64,000 nucleotides of DNA from Schistocephalus solidus (taxonomy: Eukaryota > Platyhelminthes > Cestoda > Diphyllobothriidea > Diphyllobothriidae): contig WEDG01000995.1 of NCBI GenBank assembly GCA_017591395.1, positions 62,001 through 126,000 of the forward strand, written 5' to 3'. The notes below the pieces were generated by a model, which had not been told where the DNA came from, did no database searches, and saw only the letters and a list, made by a program, of their open reading frames with translations. Below, in pieces: positions 56,975-64,000 of the stretch. The position numbers and the translations under genes were made by a program. Positions within the stretch are counted from its first letter, which is position 1, and each line of letters begins with the position of its first letter.

Positions 56975-57258
56975 GGATCGAGTGAGATCCTAACCACATC
57001 AGTAAATTTTACACACTTGTTTGACTTGTTTATATACCTCACTGCACAAGGCATATGACGTACTGATGATCGGTAACAACCGTGAAACAGCTGTCTGCGT
57101 CTTTCCCATTGCACTCTTAGCAACATACCTGCATTATATGTGGTATGTGTTCTATGACACAACGTTCGTTTACCGCTGGTAGCTAGCTGGTGGGCGGGCG
57201 GACAAAATAGGATCGAGTGAGATCCTAACCACATCAATGAGTGTTACGCACTTGTTTG
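56975..57258 (+). mobile_element. retrozyme-like non-coding element, 235-bp unit plus partial second unit
   Basis: The block GGATCGAGTGAGATCCTAAC recurs at 56975 and 57210, giving a 235-bp unit and a 48-bp start of a second one. Each start is followed by a diverged CACTTGTTTGAC block. The unit carries one well-formed hammerhead (57057-57101) and no reading frame that makes sense. (TA)n lies on both sides. This fits the known design of retrozymes: short tandem units, each with a type I hammerhead, mobilised by another element's RT. The related sequence at 7045-7457 is rearranged. Confidence 0.7.
57057..57101 (+). ncRNA. type I hammerhead ribozyme, best-formed copy of its family
   Basis: Stem I pairs GACGTA (57057-57062) with TGCGTC (57096-57101), six pairs with one G-U. 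The core is CTGATGA (57063-57069). Stem II CGGT/ACCG closes an AACA loop, with a T-T mismatch at its base. GAA is at 57084-57086. Stem III is the self-complementary ACAGCTGT (57087-57094), and C57095 is the cleavage base. Every core position fits the consensus. Confidence 0.8.
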
Positions 57259-57260
57259 AC

Positions 57261-57319
<59 letters not shown>
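57259..57319. repeat. (TA)n microsatellite between retrozyme and PLE
   Basis: About 60 bp of TA repeats. It touches the retrozyme on the left and the 3' end of a PLE on the right. Confidence 0.85.
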
Positions 57320-57322
<3 letters not shown>

Positions 57323-57354
57323 AGAAAAAAATGCTCTTCGGGAAATTGAGTTTT

Positions 57355-57400
57355 ACTCGTAAATTTTCAAGTTGGTGACACCAACCCGTCGTCAGACCAA
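57355..57400 (-). ncRNA. hammerhead-like motif near the PLE 3' end
   Basis: On the minus strand CTGACGA (57389-57395) precedes a long stem II (GGGTTGG/CCAACTT) and GAAAATTT. Pairing of stem I is partial and stem III is minimal, so this is hammerhead-like only. The related sequence at 42660-42705 has a slightly better core. Confidence 0.4.
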
Positions 57401-57712
57401 ATGGACAGAGGAGAAAGTGAAGTGGCGCCACAGGACAGATGGTGACAAACAAACAGCTGGTGTGAGTGGGTGGTGGGTGGACCAATAATCGGGGCATGTT
57501 TTGGGACGGGGGAGGTGAGGAGAGAACAATTACATTGGCTTGTTTGGGAGGGGTAGGTTGGCGGCGAGTAACTACGGCCGGCTAGATTATCGATCATGGT
57601 TCCAGGTTGGATTTAGGGGTCACTGCGTCGGTTGGAGGTGTCGGAATGTTTAATTGCGGTTCACCATGTGTGAGGTGGGGTTGGCGTCAAGTGAGATTAA
57701 AAGCCGCAAGGA

Positions 57713-58405
57713 TTAGCAGTCGTTAGTAAATCGTGCACGTAATCCTTCGTTATGAGCATCTAGGTCAACGTGGCGGTTAATGCTAGCTGTGCTAGAGTGC
57801 CAAGCTTCGAGGAATTCTCGAGCTTGTTTGGTGTTGGCCATGGCGATCACGTCGGTACCGTCCCAATTGAAGCGATAGTCGCATTCAAGGGAGTGCGCAA
57901 ACACGAGTGATAAGGGGTCACGTCGGCGAATGGCTAGCTTATTTTCGTTGATGCGAGTCCCAAGACGTCGGCCTGTATGGCCAATGTAAACAGAAGGGCA
58001 GTTGGCGCACGGTATGCGGTAAATGACATTGCTTAATTGTTCTTTTGGAAGGGTGTCCTTTACTCTGCATAGGGTTGCGCGTATGGAGGACGCAGGCTTG
58101 TGGGCGACAGAGATGCCAAAGTGACTTAATTGTCGAGAGATTGTTTCGGAAACACCTTGCATGTAAGGTAAGGAATAAAATTTCCGTGGCACTATATCTC
58201 CATTAGAAATGAGGTTCTTCGTTTGTCTCTGGCGTCGAAGACAATTTTTCACGAAGCTCGTTAGGTATCCATTGGACCGGAAGAACTGATACAAATACGA
58301 TAGTTCTTTCTTAAGAAGGTCATCGCTGCTGCAATAGCGGAAGGCCCGATGGAAAAAGGGTGCGAACACAGCTTCTTTTGTGGGCCGCAGGGTGGTTACT
58401 TGCAT
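57713..58405 (-). pseudogene. PLE protein: RT thumb and GIY-YIG endonuclease part
   Basis: 230 codons. From the N-terminus: an RT thumb/linker region ending near RKFYSLPYMQGVSETISR, then the linker with SSIRATLCRVKDTLPKEQ. The GIY-YIG domain follows: NVIYRIPCANCPSVYIGHTG and RRLGTRINENKLAIRRRDP, with the Cys pair, YIG, and the Arg of the RTRINE block. The C-terminal signature is EFLEAWHSSTASINRH. The domain would nick DNA to prime reverse transcription in the nucleus. All expected catalytic residues of GIY-YIG appear present. It is separated from the upstream RT by a frameshift around 58340-58400. Confidence 0.85.
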
Positions 58406-58631
58406 AGTTAAGCACGATTACTGCAGTAGAGTCCTTTCGGCGGACGCTTGTTGCGAGTCCACTATCACTGAGTCGTTGTATTTTCACGTCTAGGAATGGT
58501 AGTGTATCTCTTGTTGCAGCTTCGCGTGTAAATTGTATAGTCGGGAAGACCCCATTCAGACTCTGGTGCAATTGCTCAAAGTCACAAGTCTTTATGATAA
58601 CGAATGTGTCATCTACGTAGCGGAGCCACAT
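58320..58631 (-). pseudogene. PLE protein: RT catalytic motif region
   Basis: Starts at MWLRYVDDTFVII, with the RT catalytic YVDD box intact, then LPFLDVKIQRLSDSG, the next RT block typical of PLEs. The frame then runs off after a frameshift, and the downstream frame (57713-58405) continues the protein. The preceding block LDGKYYQQVKCTLMGSPI then SGLLAELVLQRLEEG (about 58660-58770) lies in another frame, so a second frameshift separates it from YVDD. Confidence 0.8.
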
Positions 58632-58659
58632 CTTTGGTTTGAAACGTTGTAAAGACGCC

Positions 58660-59160
58660 TTCTTCTAGTCGCTGTAAGACTAATTCGGCAAGTAGCCCCG
58701 ATATTGGAGAGCCCATTAGGGTGCACTTAACTTGTTGATAGTATTTGCCATCTAATTGACAATAGTTCTTAAGGCAGAGCGTAGCATGTCTGAAAACGTG
58801 CTGCTTTGGAATGCCGATAGGATTTTTGATCTAGACATCGCTCTACGCTGTCAATGGTCAAGTCATGCGGTATAGAGGAAAACAGAGAAACAACGTCGAA
58901 CGATACAATACATTCGTCAGGACTTACTTGAACTCCTTGAATTTTCTGTAGGAATGCCTGCGAGTTTCTTACGTTGTATTGTGATCCATCACTGAGGTGC
59001 TTTTAGTTTCCTGTATAGCCGTTTGGCAAGATTGTAAGTCGGGGATCCAATAAGCGGTACTATGATCCCTCAATGGTGCATTTGGTTTGTACCTTTGGAA
59101 GGCCACATGCAAAGTGCGATACTGGGGTCACTGAGGGTCATAAATCTGGAGTCCTCGGGC
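58660..59160 (-). pseudogene. PLE protein: RT fingers and palm, broken
   Basis: Contains SFDVVSLFSSIPHDLTID (about 58850-58915), the RT motif with the first catalytic Asp, then the YYQQ...MGSPISG block. Frameshifts and at least one stop interrupt it. Confidence 0.7.
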
Positions 59161-60050
59161 TAATGAGTTTCAATCGAGAAAGTTCGTTCACTTTCTTCTT
59201 TACAGCAGCTGCCTGTTTTTCGTTGGGTCCGCATCAAGTGGGGTGTACGCTTCCTGTCATTGAAGATCTGGTTTGCCTTGTTGACGTAGTCGGTCTTGTC
59301 CATGATAACAGTTGCGCCACCTCTGTCAGCCGGCATAATGACTATACTTTCATCTCTTTTCAGTGATTTCAATCCCTTCGCTTCTTCGATTGCTGATGTT
59401 TGATGATGTTTCCTTTTCCGAAGGAGACCAGTGGCGCAGCTACGTATGTCTGCACGTATGTCCTCGGGGACGGTGGAGGTCAGCAGAAGGGATTCAAGAT
59501 CGGCTAGGAACTTTGTCGGTGTAGTATCGGCATGGCTGAGTTTTATTCCGTTAGATAGGAGGTTTATTTCAGCGGATGTTAGAATCCTTTTGGAAAGGTT
59601 AACAACCCTCGTCGGCATGCTGTTTTTCATTTTGTAGAACGGAGAAGAGATTTGAGTTTCTCTTGTAGGTTTGCTCGTTTCTTCATTCTGGCGTCCTTGG
59701 TGGTGGCAATTATCTTTTGTAGTACTTCGTCGAATAGGTTCCCGGGTAGACATGAGAAGCACCGGTTTTTAAGGTCGGCAATTGTGGCTTCGAAGCGGCA
59801 AATACGATGGTGTACGTCGGCTATAACAGCACTCAAAACGCGGAATCCATATTTGCGTGCGAGTTGTCTTCCAGTATCATTGGGTAGAGTGGGCTTGAAT
59901 CGAAGTGACTTCGGAAGGAAACCGCGATCGCGACAGCAGTGGAGGAAATTTAGTTTTTCGTAAGTCGTCGCCTGTCTCTGTGCGAATTTCTCCCAAAGTC
60001 TGGTAAGGATAAGCGTTTGACGCCCATAAATATGTTAAATAACAGAGGTG
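59160..60050 (-). pseudogene. PLE protein: N-terminal region and RT start
   Basis: Reading from the right: FLHCCRDRGFLPKSLRFKP and ALTRKYG-like text (59840-60000), ADVHHRICRFEATIADL (59780-59830), a Lys-rich stretch, then across a stop LTSAEINLLSNGIKLS and FLADLESLLL (59500-59610). PADRGGATVIMDKTDYVNKA (about 59260-59340) is the characteristic PLE block before the RT palm. The order is that of PLE N-termini. It is split into at least two frames by a stop near 59627. Confidence 0.75.
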
Positions 60051-60105
60051 GTTGGCATCCCGAGATAGTATAATAAAAAGAAAAATACTCTTCGGGAAAT
60101 GGAGT

Positions 60106-60127
60106 TATATATATATATATATATATA
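60106..60127. repeat. (TA)n tract at the 5' end of the PLE
   Basis: A TA run immediately beyond the start of the PLE, pairing with the tract at 57259-57319. Confidence 0.75.
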
Positions 60128-60129
60128 AG

Positions 60130-62555
60130 ATCAAAACAACAGTTTTATGATTATGAGCAAAGGCTTGTAGTTAATCTGGCCGTATAAGACTAGAAAGCAC
60201 TAAGCATCCTGCAGTCGTACAAAAAAACGTTGACGTTTGCATATTTATTTGGCGAGTTTTGTATGAATAACTGTACACATGAGTAGATTTCAAAAGGAGT
60301 CAAACCTTTCAACGAAGACTTATAGCCCAGACCTTTTATCTATTTATTTTTTATCTTACTAAGGGTGTTTTAATTCATGTGTTATTTAGTGTTGTTCATT
60401 TTAATCAAAAAGGGCAAACACGTTGACATGTACTTTCTCTTTCCTACGCGCAATGATTAAAATTTATGATTTCTTGCGTTTTCATGAAAAAATGGGTTTA
60501 TTGCCAAGTCGAAATTTAAGATCTATGTAGATGGCAAGCTTTAGGTACTTTCGTCTCCAAATTAGACCAGGGCAGACCATTTTCTTCTTGTTAATTGAAC
60601 CAGTTTCATGAATTCAATACCAGTAAACTAATAATGGATTTGGCTTTTAGGTCGTTGTCACACCAAAACTCATTTTGTTATAGCTGTGGTTCGTGATGGC
60701 TGATTTTATGGGTGTTTGATCGTATCCAAGCTATTTCTTTGGAAACTTTTTTCCAATGCATGTCTGAAAAATGTGATGTGCTGCTGCTCGCGGTGAGTCT
60801 GCGTATCTTAAATCGCTGGCTATGCATGTCCAGTGCGAACAATTGGATAACAAACTTGCACCAGGATCATGCCGTTTCCCCTCTGATCAGTCATTGTTGC
60901 CCTTTCATGTATCATTGGCAAATCTTCGGCAATAAGGGTATCATGCTACTGTTGGCCATTTGTTATCAACCCGTGTATTGGTAATGAAGCAGCATGGCAT
61001 GACTCCAAGAAATAAAAACACTTGAGGATTGTTGTCTGCAAAGAAATCGATTTCATTTGTGAATAAAAGTTGCATTTTTTGCGCTTTGCAAACGTAAGAA
61101 AAACGTTTTTCATATTGATGAAAGATTCTAATTATCGAAATCGATACTGAAATTCATGGAAAATTGAAATAAGCATGCTAAATACCTGCGCACAAGTTAC
61201 AGCTGCCGACCCTTCGTTTCGTTGTTTTTTGCGGAAGCTGCTAAATAGTGTTACTCATATCAATTATTTCCTTATTACTCGCCGGCTTATTTTGAAAACA
61301 TTGTCAATATGAAAAGACGGTGACCGGATTTTCAAAACAATGCCAGTTTGTTTCACCACCCCGCTAAAGGAAATTAAAAAAACCAAAATAAGCAAACGCA
61401 ATAGAGGAAGTCTCGTAGGATAACAAATTTCCGGATCATGAAAACATTTATGAATCGATAAGGTAGATTAACGCGTTGAAAATATTATTTAAACATAAAG
61501 AAGACTTTGTTCTTTTAACAGCGACCATTAACTGCTAACTGCAAGATAAATTGCAACTAATTTGCCTCAACACAGACAACGCGTTGAGAAAGACAATTTA
61601 GGTTCGCTTTTCTCTATCAGAATTCTGGTTCGCAGACTGCCGCTTCCCAGTCATTTGTTTAAGTTCTTTCACCAGTATGTTTTCAGGCATTTTCATGTGC
61701 AAGCTTTCTAAAAGCGCCAGATAAGCCTCATAGGGATAAATTGTGAAGCTAATCGAGAAGGTTTGCCTTGTGCTACGAGCAGATGAAAGATGAACCGTAG
61801 GTGCAGCAACTGCCACCGAACTGTAACTTGTATCTATTTATTTTTAACGTAGAAGATAGGAAGTCATTTGACTGGCAAATGGTCCATTGAACACTTTCAT
61901 ACTGGATCCCTGCCAAATGGGAACCCAGCCTAGTAATTATTCGTGACATTGTAATGTTTTGTATGCAGTTTTTCCATTCTTTCTCGCAACATCGCTTTCC
62001 GCTCCGTTGTACGTTTACCAGTTTAAACTGACACGATTATCTTGTTTTCGGGTGCTATAATTTCGTTGGTCAGGGTTCAACGTTCGCCTCTACAATGGGC
62101 GCATTTATGCAAACGCTCATGCCCTTTTTATACCTGCTAGAACAGATATAAATGCATTCTTCCAACACCCCTCCACCTACGTGATCATACTATAGCAAAG
62201 CTCTGCCTACAACCATCCATATAGCTTGAAGCAACGGTATACAAAAACTATTCGACTGCGCTGTGCACCTGACTAAGTTTTAATCTCCTCATTCAATTTT
62301 CATGAGTACAACACCGAAAGCAGATAATGAGGTATGAGCTAGAGTTCATCTGAAATTTGGTTAAATAAATAATAAACTGAATAAAGGTTAGACCGGCAAA
62401 GGTGTGCTCCACGTTTGACATAGTCAGTTGCTACATGCCCCTCTGTAAAGTGCAAATTCAGTGGAACAGAAACAAGCTACCGACATATCTCACATGGAAT
62501 TAAAGGCCCCGTTGGTGGGAATTATACATTGCAACTAATGAGGTAACTTTGAAAC
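60130..62555. other. unassigned AT-rich sequence
   Basis: No feature recognised; short open frames without domains. Confidence 0.35.
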
Positions 62556-62556
62556 C

Positions 62557-62697
62557 GCCAGGATATCCTATATACGACTGCCGCTCATAAGCAAACCCCT
62601 GTCTGGTGATAACAGAAAACAGGGTTCGTCAGCAGACGAGACGCTTGTGAAGCGTGAACTGTGAGGCCGGCGATCAGCCTGCAGATAAGGCAGTGGC
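62557..62697 (+). repeat. 141-bp direct repeat, copy 1
   Basis: Nearly identical to 63268-63408, starting at GCCAGGATATCC and ending at CAGTGGC. The two copies are 711 bp apart and bracket the RTE-like remnant, so the segment looks like one tandem duplication with a truncated second unit. Confidence 0.75.
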
Positions 62698-63262
62698 TCG
62701 ACACAGTTCGTCAGGATATGGAAGTTGTTCTTGGACCTTCGGTATTCGGCGTCCGTCGTTGGCGAAGAAAATGGATTGAACTTTCCAGGTCTGCTGCCGC
62801 GGATCGTCATCCGTGGAGGAGCACAATCAATGAACGCATCTCTCGGGGTTAATGGCTGTCAACTTGAAGAAGCAAAAATTTTCAAATACCCCGGGAGAGG
62901 ATGCTACCGAGTGGATAGAGTAAGGACGACATTGTCTCCCGAATCGACGCTGCTCGCCGAGTATTCTCGATCCTTCAAAACTGCCTATGGACCCAAAGCG
63001 ACCTCCTTGTCGCCACGAAGATCCGTGTATACCATGCATCCGTCCGGTCGGTCCTCCTCTACGGTTGTGAAAGCTGGGCTGTGCGGGTGGAAGATGAGCG
63101 AAAACTTGAAGTACTTAACCATCGTTGCCTGAGGGCCATCCTTCGAGTGAAGTACACAGACTTCGCCTCAAACCGTCTCAGGCCATCCAAGAAAAATGAT
63201 TGAGGTGGTTTGGGCACGTTCTCCATTGCCCGCCTCACGAAATGAGTGCTACTGCTCTTGAT
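62690..63262 (+). pseudogene. RTE/CR1-like non-LTR retrotransposon RT fragment
   Basis: Two parts of the same protein type occur in the wrong order. The first (62690-62850) is the C-terminal tail: DTVRQDMEVVLGPSVFGVRR, then WIELSRSAAADRHPWR. The second (62850-63260) is the end of the RT domain: VNGCQLEEAKIFKYPG, frameshift, then IVSRIDAARRVFSILQNCLW, ATKIRVYHASVRSVLLYG, CESWAVRVEDERKLEVLNHR and LRWFGHVL. The tail should follow the RT part; its position before it fits a partial tandem duplication. Frameshifts near 62920 and 63180 show it is dead. Confidence 0.8.
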
Positions 63263-63267
63263 ACGGT

Positions 63268-63408
63268 GCCAGGATATCCTATATACGACTGCCGCTCATA
63301 AGCAAACCCCTGTCTGGTGATAACAGTAAACAGGGTACGTCAGCAGACGAGACGTTTGTGAAGCGTGAACTGCGAGGCCCGCGATCAGCCTGCAGATAAG
63401 GCAGTGGC
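63268..63408 (+). repeat. 141-bp direct repeat, copy 2
   Basis: See copy 1 at 62557-62697. The sequence diverges after CAGTGGC into unrelated DNA. Confidence 0.75.
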
Positions 63409-63409
63409 A

Positions 63410-64000
63410 CATGCACATGTGGTACATGCGCTAAACCGGTAATTTGTCTGCGATTTCCCACTGATAGTTTAAGTACCTGCTTATTTATCAGTGCCTCCAT
63501 CAATTAGCCCGAGTACGGAGTGCATTGCTCTGAGCCTTACAGACAATTTCCCCAACGCATCTGCATCATTGGAACAATGACTTTACATGCATGGCCAGAC
63601 TGTCGAGCGTTACCAGTCGACGCAGGTTAAAATGGCCAACGTTTTGGTCTGCCCCAGCTAAATGGCAGAGCTTTGCAAACGGGGCTTAAACGTACATTGA
63701 TCAGTTAGCTCTATTTTTGAAACGTGCATAGACCAAAATTAATTACGAACTTTGACGTTCTTAATTATGTTCCCATGCTCACGGCTGCCGCGTCAGCTAC
63801 AGCGCCCAAGCCCGTCCCGCGTTGGTTAACAGGCTTCGGCATTCGACTGGTGCACGGAAGAGGAAAGAGAGAGAGAAAGAGATACGGATACGGCGAAATG
63901 CATACGCAGAGCAGTTAGGCGTATTTTCGACCGTAATAAAACTAAGTTGCCTACAGTTCTCACTACGCGCTCAGGATCGTGATCTGGAACGTTTGTCAAT
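63410..64000. other. unassigned sequence
   Basis: No feature recognised apart from a GA-rich run near 63860-63885. Confidence 0.35.

Larger units (their letters stand above)
57320..60105 (-). mobile_element. near full-length Penelope-like element
   Basis: On the minus strand the element starts near 60105 with CTCCATTTCCCGAAGAGTAT and ends near 57320 with a diverged copy of that same sequence, so it has short terminal direct repeats (a pseudo-LTR trace). Both ends abut (TA)n. The coding part runs from about 60040 to 57715: N-terminal domain, RT, GIY-YIG endonuclease, in the standard PLE order. Several frameshifts break it, yet most motifs are intact, so it is fairly young compared with other PLE remnants in the window. 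Confidence 0.8.

Noticed and set aside
57234..57497. Frame with a long Tyr-Ile run
   Set aside because: The run is translated (TA)n; the rest is PLE 3' UTR.
1..64000. Bacterial, phage or viral origin
   Set aside because: No dense coding, no operons; SINEs, PLEs and microsatellites are typical of animal nuclear DNA.

Overview
The window looks like nuclear DNA of a repeat-rich eukaryote, most likely a parasitic flatworm. It is AT-rich. I found no protein-coding gene of the host that I could support, nor any operon, ribosome-binding site or bacterial gene. What I recognise is remains of retroelements: Penelope-like elements (PLEs) with a reverse transcriptase (RT) and a GIY-YIG endonuclease, an RTE/CR1-like non-LTR element, tRNA-derived SINEs, tRNA-like fold-back elements, and small non-coding elements carrying hammerhead ribozymes (HHRs). 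The flatworm assignment is inference. It rests on the mix of PLEs and tRNA-derived repeats carrying HHRs (compare the Sm-alpha family of Schistosoma) and on the C-terminal tail of the RTE-like element.

The main result is the density of HHR motifs, read by hand as CTGANGA, stem II, GAA, short stem III, cleavage base, stem I. They occur in three settings. (1) A tRNA-SINE family holds an HHR about 20-30 bases downstream of the tRNA-like head. Seven copies form a 305-bp tandem array (about 43717-45907, minus strand), four with every core base and stem intact. Dispersed copies lie near 9.8, 10.2, 16.3, 51.7 and 56.4 kb. (2) A 235-bp retrozyme-like unit lies between two (TA)n tracts (56975-57258) with a well-formed HHR at 57057-57101. 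A related sequence forms a 147-bp-arm inverted repeat at 7045-7457 with four HHR-like motifs. (3) PLE 3' ends carry HHR or HHR-like motifs near 26.4, 41.75, 42.67, 42.85, 45.95, 52.07 and 57.37 kb.

Layout. 0-6 kb: one arm of a 1.85-kb dispersed inverted repeat, otherwise unassigned. 6.4-7.5 kb: tRNA-like fold-back and ribozyme inverted repeat. 8.6-9.6 kb: CpG-rich patch and GGT microsatellite. 9.6-10.3 kb: SINE cluster. 11.8-12.7 kb: tRNA-like remnant, degenerate telomere-like repeats and an unclassified GC-richer segment. 14.8-15.6 kb: GIY-YIG remnant inside an inverted repeat. 16-26 kb: AT-rich, nearly empty. 26.4-32.5 kb: two PLE remnants and the second arm of the 1.85-kb repeat. 32.5-41.2 kb: empty apart from simple repeats. 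41.2-49.2 kb: dense nest of PLE ends, direct 0.9-kb repeats bracketing the SINE/HHR array, a second fold-back, and a decayed PLE. 50-52.3 kb: dispersed repeats, SINE and PLE terminal sequence. 56.4-60.1 kb: SINE, retrozyme and a near full-length but frameshifted PLE. 62.5-63.4 kb: RTE-like fragment with a partial tandem duplication.

The parts fit a model in which PLEs supply RT and the non-coding HHR elements are processed by self-cleavage and possibly copied by that RT. Shared (TA)n junctions support this, but it is inference. All protein-coding copies seen here are broken.
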